64,000 nucleotides of DNA from an uncultured Bacteroidota bacterium (GTDB lineage: Bacteria > Bacteroidota > Bacteroidia > Bacteroidales > P3), in NCBI GenBank assembly GCA_902776365.1, contig CACYPU010000001.1, forward strand, positions 62,001 to 126,000. Reading direction: 5' to 3'. The notes beneath the pieces are model-generated. The model was not told the DNA's origin. It saw only the letters and a program-made list of their open reading frames with translations, and did no database searches. Positions 40,259 to 48,300 of the stretch are shown here, in pieces. Numbering within the stretch: position 1 is the first letter of the stretch; every line of letters starts with the position of its first letter. Position numbers and translations under genes: made by a program.

Positions 40259-40391
40259 TGTTTCCTTTAATGTAAAGTCTGGTAAACTCGCATTTGGAAT
40301 GGAAATAAGGAAGCGAAAGTTCGCGCTTAGGCGTGATTCTTTCCCACTTGTTTATTCCAACGGTATTACCAGACACCGACATTAAGAAATA
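40259..40391 (+). ncRNA. Candidate structured RNA: long rod-like hairpin, 6S-like shape
   Basis: The 133-base segment folds as one rod. Outer stem: TTTCCTTTAATGT (to 40273) with ACATTAAGAAA (from 40379). Next: GTCTGGTAA (40277-40285) with TTACCAGAC (40366-40374). Then TTGGAAT (40294-40300) with ATTCCAA (40354-40360), AAATAAG (40303-40309) with CTTGTTT (40347-40353), and an apical AAGCG/CGCTT stem. Small bubbles separate the stems. The gap 40,088-40,593 holds no credible protein gene, and a Bacteroidales promoter lies upstream. The shape recalls 6S RNA, but an element with long inverted ends is an alternative. Strand is inferred from the promoter. Confidence 0.5.
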
Positions 40392-40593
40392 AGTGGTTAT
40401 CAAACGAAAGGATTGCGCCCTTTTTATATCCCTTATGCAAACAATGGCTTTCGGCTCAATAGTCGGGAACTGAATTTTTAAAGATGAGAAAAAAAGATTA
40501 TACGTTGCAACGACAAATACAATTGCCCCTCTATGTCGCAGTGTTGTAGCATGGAGGGATGGTTTTGTAGTTTCTAATTAACACACATTGTTT

Positions 40594-41166
40594 ATGGAGA
40601 AAGACAATATGGACAAATCTATCTTGATGCAAGATATGTGGGGTAGTAATCATGGCTATGAAGCTATGCTTGACTTCCAGATGTCATGGCTGTTGCAGGT
40701 AGCAAAAGGTCACAACAACAAAAACCTCCTTCCCATTGCACGGAAGGTACTACTCAAACTCATTGACCGCAAAGATTGCGCAAACGCTGAAATAAACCGT
40801 GTAGATGTTTGGCGGCAATGGAACAACATAGATGTACTTGCAGAAATAGATGTTACCATTAGTGGCAAGGAGGAACATCATATTGTCGTCATTGAGGATA
40901 AAGCGTACACAATGATTCATGATGACCAATTGAATCGCTATAAAAAAAGCGTAGAGGGGTATTACACCCACGGAGAAGAACCTCATTATTGGGTAATAAC
41001 TTTCTTTGATGATTATGACAAAGATAAATTAGAACTGCTAAAACAAGATTGCAAGAAAGCAAACTGGGAGTTACTTTCCTTTTATGAGGTTATTGACTGG
41101 TATGAGGGAATGCCGTATACGAACAGTGACCTATTTGATGAGTTCTGGCTTAAAACATGGTATTAA
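40594..41166 (+). CDS. PD-(D/E)XK nuclease-superfamily protein (PDDEXK_4 type)
   Basis: From ATG 40594 the product has 190 residues. The core IDVLAEIDVTISG...HIVVIEDKAYTMIHDDQL carries a D...(E)xK arrangement (IEDK) followed by a helix with DDQLNRYKK, typical of PD-(D/E)XK_4 proteins found near restriction and defence genes. An upstream region FQMSWLLQVAKGH fits the first helix. It is AT-rich compared with the genes to its left and begins the accessory region. A lipoprotein gene follows after 18 bases on the same strand. Cutting activity is inferred, and the partner is unknown. Confidence 0.75.
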   Translation: MEKDNMDKSILMQDMWGSNHGYEAMLDFQMSWLLQVAKGHNNKNLLPIARKVLLKLIDRKDCANAEINRVDVWRQWNNIDVLAEIDVTISGKEEHHIVVIEDKAYTMIHDDQLNRYKKSVEGYYTHGEEPHYWVITFFDDYDKDKLELLKQDCKKANWELLSFYEVIDWYEGMPYTNSDLFDEFWLKTWY

Positions 41167-41184
41167 TTATAAAACAGTATTGAT

Positions 41185-42018
41185 ATGAAAACGTTAAAGA
41201 TTATTATTTTCACTGCAGTCGCAATGTCCTGTCTGGCATCGTGTAGCGATGAGAAGAAAGCCCTCAATTATGTTTCAGAAGAATTGGTTTCTGATAGTGA
41301 ACTAAACGATTTCCTTATCCGCTATAAAATAGCAATGTTCAAAGACGATTTTGAATCGGAACTGAGATATTATTTAAGCACAATTACACGTTTTTCAATT
41401 TTATATCAATATTATGGATTATCTGAGGTAAATTTAATGAAAGAGTTTATACCTGATGGAAGAGAAGGCAGAAGCACTTGGAAGTATCATAAATCAGGTA
41501 ATAGTTATGATTCTGATTTGATGTTGAATTCTATTTTGCAGTTGATATCTGAAAAATTAGATATCATTTTGGTCGACAAAATAACAAACTTTACAAATTA
41601 CACATCTAATGGCATGTCCAAAGAGCAGTTGTTTAACTATATTTTGTCAAAAGCAGTTTATTGGAATATTTATTTGACGAATGATGAAACTGATTCGATA
41701 CAAAAACAATTAGGAATTGAAGACGCTTGGGAAAATTATTTTCTAATACGTTACGAATGGTCTATCTTGGGTGTTCGTAATCAGCAAGCAGCCTTCATTG
41801 ATGAAGTTGTGAATTGGATTGTTTCAAATTGCCGCGACGAGGTGATGTCAAAAAATTATAAGTTGGTTGACAAACAAAGCATCACCGTCGGCGAGAATCA
41901 GTACAAGGTAACCTATTTGCTTGAGCCGCAGCTTGAGATAAATTTCTCTATAAAAAAAATTGGAAAGACTTTTGTGTGCGAAGACTATACAATTTATGGC
42001 AATGTATTTACTCTATAA
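41185..42018 (+). CDS. Lipoprotein of unknown function next to the PD-(D/E)XK gene
   Basis: The 277-residue protein begins MKTLKIIIFTAVAMSCLASC, a lipoprotein signal with the cysteine near 20. The mature part is mostly predicted helix, rich in Asn, Tyr, Asp and Ser, ending in beta-like segments (ITVGENQYKVTYLLEP, FSIKKIGKTFVCEDYTIYG). No family is recognised. Its AT-rich codons match the preceding nuclease gene, with which it probably shares a transcript. Confidence 0.7.
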   Translation: MKTLKIIIFTAVAMSCLASCSDEKKALNYVSEELVSDSELNDFLIRYKIAMFKDDFESELRYYLSTITRFSILYQYYGLSEVNLMKEFIPDGREGRSTWKYHKSGNSYDSDLMLNSILQLISEKLDIILVDKITNFTNYTSNGMSKEQLFNYILSKAVYWNIYLTNDETDSIQKQLGIEDAWENYFLIRYEWSILGVRNQQAAFIDEVVNWIVSNCRDEVMSKNYKLVDKQSITVGENQYKVTYLLEPQLEINFSIKKIGKTFVCEDYTIYGNVFTL

Positions 42019-42538
42019 TATCCTCTGACCATGCGTGTATTTCTGGTCAGGGAAGGGTACGACAAAGGATTATTATCGTCATCTTAGACCTCCGCAAAAG
42101 TGGAAGTTCGTCGGATTGGCTGATAATACACGGAGGAATGAAATAATGAGGGAATCCAAAGCTGTATTTCTTGCTTATATCAATAGTTTTTCTATATATT
42201 TTTCTACTTTCTGTCTACAAATGACGTAGTGATAAGGTAGAAAAGAGGTAGAGAAAGGGAAGAGGTAGAGAGGATAGTAGAATGGTGAAAGCTTTTTCTT
42301 TCAAAATGCAGAGATGTATTTTCCCCTGTTTGGCAAAATATATTTTTCAACGTCTGTTGAAAATGGTAATAGGGCTATATCATGGAGCGTGAATGCGCTA
42401 ATGTGGGAATGCGTGAATGTGGGAATGCGTGAATGTGTTAATGTGGGAATGTGTTTGCTCCTCGTTGGTCGCAGGTCGTGTCTCCTGCGGAGCCAGGCAG
42501 AATGTGGGGATGCAAAATAAATGCAGGAATGTGGAATT
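42019..42538. other. Gene-poor spacer with repeats and a small hairpin
   Basis: No convincing gene is present. The stretch contains a purine-rich GGTAGAAAAGAGGTAGAG array (about 42,222-42,290), a perfect hairpin TTTTCAAC-GTCT-GTTGAAAA at 42,344-42,363, and an array of GTGAATGCG/GTGGGAATG units (42,387-42,453). A 64-residue ORF at 42,035 has no recognisable features. Confidence 0.6.
42387..42453. repeat. GTGAATGCG / GTGGGAATG short tandem repeat
   Basis: About seven degenerate 9-10-base units. They belong to the same family as the arrays at 6974 and 27,550, but here the array is longer and lies beside a truncated gene. Confidence 0.8.
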
Positions 42539-42823
42539 CTATAATCCTTTATTCCATAACGTTTTGAAGAAGTCAAGGACATAGAGGCATTCTATGACGC
42601 CGATGCCTCGGCCGCAGTAGTTGTGCTGCTTGAAGAATTCTGGGTGGTAGAGTGCCCAGTATTCCGTGATGGAGTTGCCCATAAACACCACCTCAGGGAA
42701 TTCGCCGCTGGCGATGATGTGTTCATTGTCGGCCCTGTAGCGTTCAAAGCCGAACCAATCCTCCTGAGCGAAGCCTGATAAAGTCATGATAGTGAAAAGT
42801 ATGATAAGCGTTGTTTTCTTCAT
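42539..42823 (-). pseudogene. Truncated SGNH/GDSL hydrolase
   Basis: The frame starts MKKTTLIILFTIMTLSGFAQ, a signal peptide, and continues with FPEVVFMGNSITEYWALYHPEF and NYCGRGI, the first block of a secreted SGNH/GDSL esterase (GNSIT with catalytic serine). After GRGI the expected SGQT... block, Asn and His motifs are absent. The frame ends after about 16 unrelated residues (ECLYVLDFFKTLWNKG). Only 94 of perhaps 220 residues remain, so it is probably inactive. The neighbouring repeat array suggests a rearrangement here. Confidence 0.7.
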
Positions 42824-42824
42824 A

Positions 42825-43607
42825 TTATAATATAATGTATCGTCCTGGGTCAAATCCGTTCGTTCTATGTTCTCCATGAGAGACGTAGCCCAACTGGTTG
42901 GAAAGGATACGTGTGTCACCAATCTGTGCGGCGATATTCCTATGCGAGTGTCCGTAAATCCAGTAGTCAATGCCTGACTTTGCGATGTAGTTGCCCAATT
43001 CCACGGTAAAGGCTCCGTTTATAAGGCTTTCGCAGAACTCAGGAGCGGTGCATAGTCCTGTCGGCACATGATGCGTGAGCACGATTTTGAACTTTGCAAT
43101 ACTCTCCGAGACGGCTTTCTTCACAAACTGCAGGCAGCGTTCATGCTCAAGGTTGAAGGTGTCGGCAGAAAGACGGTGGCCGTTATATCTGATTCGATAA
43201 AAATCACTCACACCCCTCTCTGTCAGATAAGTGTTTTCAGGTTTGATATATGCCCAAAGGGTGGAGACAATGATATCGACATCTCCCATATTGACAACTC
43301 CATTATAGTAGGCCTGTACGTTTGACCGTATCTGCTTACAGTAGCCGTCGGGTATGGTGGCGAGGTCATAGTGCCCGTAGAAATCGTGATTGCCAAAGCA
43401 TACAATCACTCGTTGATAGTTTTCCGAAGCCCAATCCCAGAATGCATATCGCGAATAGGTGTCCTCCTTAGAATCGGGAAGGTCAAGATAGGCACTATCG
43501 CCCGCAACGAGTAATATGTCGCCCGTCACCTCTAACGGATGCTCCGCAAGATAGGTTCGGTTCTCTGGGAATTCCAGATGCAGGTCGCTTACGAATTGTA
43601 TTTTCAT
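42825..43607 (-). CDS. Calcineurin-like metallophosphoesterase
   Basis: The 260-residue protein has the metallophosphoesterase motifs SDLHLEFPENR (D-x-H), LLVAGDSAYLD (GD), CFGNHDFYGHYD (GNHD), VLTHHVPTG (H) and WIYGHSHRNI (GHxH), all ligands present. Such enzymes hydrolyse phosphodiesters or phosphomonoesters; the substrate is unknown. The start overlaps the stop of the AbiEii-like nucleotidyltransferase gene by 4 bases, placing it as the third gene of a toxin-antitoxin operon. That position suggests a role in reversing or processing the nucleotidyl transfer, which is inference. Confidence 0.9.
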   Translation of the reverse strand: MKIQFVSDLHLEFPENRTYLAEHPLEVTGDILLVAGDSAYLDLPDSKEDTYSRYAFWDWASENYQRVIVCFGNHDFYGHYDLATIPDGYCKQIRSNVQAYYNGVVNMGDVDIIVSTLWAYIKPENTYLTERGVSDFYRIRYNGHRLSADTFNLEHERCLQFVKKAVSESIAKFKIVLTHHVPTGLCTAPEFCESLINGAFTVELGNYIAKSGIDYWIYGHSHRNIAAQIGDTRILSNQLGYVSHGEHRTNGFDPGRYIIL

Positions 43608-44455
43608 AGCTCAAATATCTGAACCATACGGTCAAGCGCACGGTGGTATAATTTATAATTTCGGCTGTCTGAGACGTCCAGCAGGTCGTTCAGCAAGGGA
43701 CTCTCCTCGTTTTTGGCCAACTCATCTCGTAGCATCGCGGCATAGAAGCTGCGGTGCTCATCGTTCAGCATCCCCTTGAGGTCGGCGGCCATCCATTCCG
43801 CACCGGCCACGATGACATCGAATTGCTCCGCGTTGGTGTCCACCTCAGGCGGCAACCTGTCGCTTGCCAATGCATAGGCGATATAAACGTTCTGCAACAG
43901 AAATGCCATATCGGCAGCGTCCTTCTTGGTCTTCATCCGTCGGTCACTCCAGGTGTCGAGCTTGATGAGGAACTGGCCGCTGAGCGACGCCAGCCGGAAG
44001 GCAAAGTCACCCTCCACCGTCACCTTGTCGGCCGCCTGCATCACATCCTCAAAACAACGCACCGACATCACTGGTGACCCCTCGGGAGGCCAAGCCACCT
44101 GATTGTCCTCCGCTATCGAGCCGAACGGCACGATGTCCACCTCGAAACGGATGCGTCCATTGCTTCCTGTATAGAAGAAACGTTGTTTTTCCTGGGCCTT
44201 TTCGAAATGGTTCTGCAGCAGGATACCCGTCAGCCGTTCATACTGGCTCCAGTCTTGCAGCATCACAGCTACATCCAAGTCCATCGTGCGTCGTGGTGTG
44301 TTGCTCACCCTCAGCAGACGCAATGCAATGTCGCGTGCCGCAGCCCCCACCACGTACACCTCCGCACCCAACAGCCTATAGCAACCGTCCAGCGCCTGCA
44401 ACGTCTCTGCCAACAGGTCGTTCTGCAAAGCCTCTTTACCAATCTTGTATTCCAT
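43604..44455 (-). CDS. AbiEii-like nucleotidyltransferase toxin
   Basis: The 283-residue protein shows the nucleotidyltransferase pattern of AbiEii/AbiGii toxins: EVYVVGAAARDIALRLL, then RRTMDLDVAVML with the D-x-D pair, FEVDIVPFG with a third aspartate, and FLIKLDTWSDRR with the conserved lysine and aspartate, followed by KDAADMAFLL. AbiEii-type toxins transfer nucleotides to RNA acceptors and stop growth. It lies 3 bases after its putative antitoxin gene and overlaps a phosphoesterase gene by 4 bases. Confidence 0.82.
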   Translation of the reverse strand: MEYKIGKEALQNDLLAETLQALDGCYRLLGAEVYVVGAAARDIALRLLRVSNTPRRTMDLDVAVMLQDWSQYERLTGILLQNHFEKAQEKQRFFYTGSNGRIRFEVDIVPFGSIAEDNQVAWPPEGSPVMSVRCFEDVMQAADKVTVEGDFAFRLASLSGQFLIKLDTWSDRRMKTKKDAADMAFLLQNVYIAYALASDRLPPEVDTNAEQFDVIVAGAEWMAADLKGMLNDEHRSFYAAMLRDELAKNEESPLLNDLLDVSDSRNYKLYHRALDRMVQIFEL

Positions 44456-44458
44456 AAG

Positions 44459-45034
44459 CTATATCATAGGTTTAATGCGTTCTGCCGCCTCGTGGCAGCG
44501 GTCATCTCTTGTAGCCAACAGGTCGGCATACAACACCAGCAGCGGCGTAGCCTCGCTTTGCCAAAAACGTTTATAGACGTATATCTCGCCTTGCGGATTC
44601 GGTATCATCCGGCCTGTTGCAATCAATGCGTCGGCATTGTCTGCGGTGTAGATGTCCCATCGTTCGGGCTGCAGATAGCTGTCATACAGGGTCGCAGCAG
44701 GCTCTCCTCCCCAGCACAGCGTTTCGGGCAGTCGGATAGATTGCCATTGTTCACGCACCAAAGGCGAGAGGAAGGTGAATCGGCTGATGAGAAGTTTGGG
44801 TTTTAGCGTCTCGGAATAGTCACGTGTCCAATGGTCAATCAGCGACTGGCGTTTTCGGAGCAGGCGACTCTTGCCGTCGTCGACGATATAGCCGCGATTA
44901 GCGAGGTCGGTCAGTGTGCTATGCACCGCTCCCACGGAAAAACCCGTCGTGGTGGCAATTTCGCGAATGGTTTTGCCCACATTTACCTTGTCTTGAAGCA
45001 GGTAGAAGATGATTTGAGCCTCTGTTTTTTGCAT
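44459..45034 (-). CDS. AbiEi-like winged-helix antitoxin
   Basis: From ATG 45034 the protein has 191 residues. An N-terminal winged helix (IREIATTTGFSVGAVHSTLTDL, then YIVDDGKSRLL) is followed by a domain with WGGEPAATLYDSYLQPE, WDIYTADNADALIA and VLYADLLATRDDRCHEAAERI, typical of the AbiEi/COG4861 antitoxin group. It is expected to bind its own promoter and restrain the toxin. An earlier ATG at 45076 is possible but lies inside the operator. It precedes the toxin gene by 3 bases. Confidence 0.8.
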   Translation of the reverse strand: MQKTEAQIIFYLLQDKVNVGKTIREIATTTGFSVGAVHSTLTDLANRGYIVDDGKSRLLRKRQSLIDHWTRDYSETLKPKLLISRFTFLSPLVREQWQSIRLPETLCWGGEPAATLYDSYLQPERWDIYTADNADALIATGRMIPNPQGEIYVYKRFWQSEATPLLVLYADLLATRDDRCHEAAERIKPMI

Positions 45035-45054
45035 GTTTTGTTCATTAATTATCT

Positions 45055-45094
45055 GTTGTTCAAAAATTTTGAACATGTGAATATTTTGAACAAC
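45055..45094. promoter_or_regulatory. Probable operator of the AbiE-like operon
   Basis: GTTGTTCAAAAAT and ATTTTGAACAAC form an inverted repeat, with a third half-site TTTTGAAC between them. It lies directly downstream of the -7 box at 45,102-45,109 (minus strand), exactly where an autorepressor would bind. Confidence 0.65.
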
Positions 45095-45101
45095 AATGCT
45101 G

Positions 45102-45109
45102 CAAAAATA
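45102..45109 (-). promoter_or_regulatory. -7 promoter box of the AbiE-like operon
   Basis: Read on the minus strand this is TATTTTTG followed by CAGC. The operator inverted repeat begins about 8 bases downstream. Confidence 0.6.
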
Positions 45110-45178
45110 CACAAAATAAATAAACTACGCAAATTTTTTTTAATTCAAACCGCCATTCCCCTTATAGTATACAAAAAA

Positions 45179-45250
45179 GTTAAGGTCAAAATTAAGGTTA
45201 TCGTTAAGGTTAAGGTTATCGTTAAGGTTGAAATTATCGTTAAGGTTTTT
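45179..45250. repeat. GTTAAGGTTATC tandem repeat
   Basis: Seven or so units of GTTAAGGTTATC / GTTGAAATTATC lie in the 240-base gap between the AbiE promoter and the STAND gene end. The units vary and have no spacers, so this is not a CRISPR array. No gene is present in the gap. Confidence 0.85.
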
Positions 45251-45298
45251 ATTCTTTCGCAAAGTTACTCAAATCATTTCACAGTTACTATCCTTATG

Positions 45299-45333
45299 CA
45301 ATTTCAATTTTCAATTTTCAACTTTCAATTCTT
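45299..45333. repeat. TTTTCAATT tandem repeat downstream of the STAND gene
   Basis: Four TTTCAATT/TTTCAACTT units lie just before the stop codon side of the STAND gene. It is the same family as at 11,320 and in several signal peptides. Confidence 0.8.
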
Positions 45334-45354
45334 TTCATATAGTATCCGAAAAAG

Positions 45355-48300
45355 TTACACATAATTATCCACTGTCTTTATTATCTCATTCATTCTCATG
45401 GTGCTTGGCTTTAACATCATTGCATCAAAAATATCCATGACTTCATCAGCTTTCACCATGTCCTCTTCGTCCATAAAGTTACGGTAACAGGAAAGCAGCA
45501 TCTTGAATACTCTTTCCTCATTATGGTATGTCCTCATGGATTCCTGCCCAACAATGAGCTTTATACATTGATAACATTCATACGGATAGGTATTGCAACA
45601 TTTCTCCATATAACTGATTATATCATATATGCCCACATCCGAAATCGATGTAGATAGCCATGACTGTAACAGTTCCACGAACAGACCAATGTCATGCTCC
45701 GACATTCTATGACATCCCATAAGATATGCATCCCTAACTTCTTTTCGACTATCCTTGGCATATCTTCTAAGGAATTCCTCGCTTTGTTCTCTGTAAGTTT
45801 CGTCCGATAGATGATCATACGCCAGTGGAACAATCTTCTTAATCACTTCTTCTTCATTTTGCTCCAACAGTACATCAAACATGACTTTTGAGATGTTTTT
45901 AGATTTTTCATACTGCATTCCTAAGAACATAATCTGAGCCAAAATTGGTTTGGCTCGTTTCTTATCCTTTATCATCTCAAAATATGGCAATATTCTTTCT
46001 GGATTATTGCACCAGAACCAATGCATTCTATCTACATTCAAATACAAATAGTCGGATATTGGACGGGAAGCATAACTGAACATCAACTCGTTGTATAAAT
46101 CATTGTCGTAACACTCCTGCTGCAAATACATCATTGCTGCCAGCTGGTGCTCAAGGTTCAAACTATGCCCAGCCTTCACAAAGAATTCATAAACTTTTGT
46201 TTTCCATCGAGGATGCTTCCCAATCAAAGCCAAGGTATGAATGGCATATCCTTGTATATTATTGATGCCTGTCGTCAGCATGTCATTAACAGCCGAGTCA
46301 CTACCAAACACATTTTCCACATCAGGTTTATATTTCGACTCGTAGTTGGAAAGGACAACTGTATTCAAGAATGTGCTGATTCTGTCAATATGTTGGCCGT
46401 CAATCGTCACAATATTGTTCAGCAATTCACAGAATCTATATCCTTCGCTTTTTTTTGACAGTTCATCAAATGCGTCGATGCATTTCCACACAAACGGAAG
46501 AACTTGGTCTGTCGGATAATTGCCTGTTACCAAACCATCGAGACCCGATAATTTGTATATCGCAGGAATGCTTTTGTCATCAAACATCTCAAACACAAAG
46601 CCAGCGAAGTCTTGCGGACGTTCGCTTACACATTGCTTAAACGCGTCTGCATGAGTCCTTGCATCAAAGTAACGATCTTTTCCATTCACATAGCTTTGAA
46701 TTCCACGGAATGAATGCAACCAATCTTTTATTGAAATAGTTCTGTACCTCTCTAACGTCATCAAACCTCCACAGACGTGTGCCATGGCAACATTATGATT
46801 AGGCTTCGTGTTGTCCCATTTATTGCCAAACCGTCTGTTTAGCTCTTGATATTTTTTTCTGACACGTTTATCTCTAAGGTTTTCTGGTATGGCCCAAATG
46901 AGTTTTCTTTGATTGTATCCCCAATGTGGGTAAAGCAATACTGTGTATTTCCTATCCTTGTCTGAGAGTGAATCTGATGCTGATTTGAAATCATATATGA
47001 TATCTTGACACTTTGATAAAGTTGACCCGTCAACCAGAGCGAGCCAACCTCTAATCAGTTCAAGAAAATAATACTCCACATTTCCAAAATCCAGTAGCTC
47101 ATCGACCAACTTGCTGTCTTTGAGGATGGCAATAATATCATCAGAGAACAGCAATGGTTTTTCTATCATTGCTTTGAATGCAAACTCATAACAGCTGGAT
47201 TCCTTTTTGCACAACAACAATCTGACATCAGCAACAATACAAGCATGTTCCTGCTTAATCCCTTCCACCAACAGCTCTTCAAATAACTCGTGTATGGCAT
47301 AAGTATTATGATGGTGACTCATCAACGAAGGAAATATTGAATTTGAGCCCACCACTTCTCTCCAAGTATGTACATGATGGTTGTTGATAGCATTCAGTAT
47401 TCTATCTCTCAAAATAGAGTAGAGTGCTTCTGGGCATTTCTCTTTTAGCGGAGTGCAGACATTCTCAAAGAAAGACTGTTCTATGTGATTAGCAATCCCT
47501 TGGGAATCCATGATACAGTCAAATACCTCGGCAATATTGTCCAACACAAACTGGACGTTATTCTTCATAGCACTCTCCAGAAAATCGACTTTCTTTTCAA
47601 AAGTGTCACATAACACTTTATACCATTTCGTAACAATATCTAATGAATAATCCGAAGTGGCATACAATAGCCTTTGGGCGACAACACTCCTTGTGTCCTT
47701 GTCTTTGATACAATCGACCAATCCATAGACATCTTCCGTGCTGGATTGAACATGATTCCACATAAACGCTAAAACATCATCATACACAGCATCCCCAACC
47801 CTCAAATCCTTGACAACATTCAAGATGATTCTTTTAATCACATTGTACCATTCTTTGCTCCCAGTCCGTCGGATAAAAGAACAGAATAGAATTTTGTTGC
47901 AAGAATACAGTTCTCTGATACATCTCTTTTCAAATGGAAGAATGTCCACCCTATTGGCTAAAGCCCACAAGAACATGAGTTGTATATGCGGTCTTATTTG
48001 GCCCGATAAAAGAATCGTCACAACATCTTCCCTATACTGCTTTATGTTTTTTGCCCTTTCATAATCCAGCACAAGGTTCACGGTTGAACGCATAAACAGT
48101 CCCTGGTGCTTCTTCTCCTTCAGTAAATCATCTATGAACGAACCTCCATTCTGGGTATAATAACGGGCAAACACATAATCATACATGCTCTGATGGAAAA
48201 ACATGGTTCCATCGTTCACATATTCTATCAGTCCTTGGCTTCTAAGATAGATTGCTTCCTTGACATGTTTCGTGTCGGGATTCCATCGTGGAGCCAGAGT

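Noticed and set aside
40098-40403. A 101-residue minus-strand ORF across the structured RNA candidate
   Set aside because: It lacks a plausible domain, and the nested complementary stems explain conservation-like features better. It remains a weak alternative.
45179-45250. CRISPR-like array
   Set aside because: Units are 12 bases, degenerate and without unique spacers, and no cas genes are nearby.
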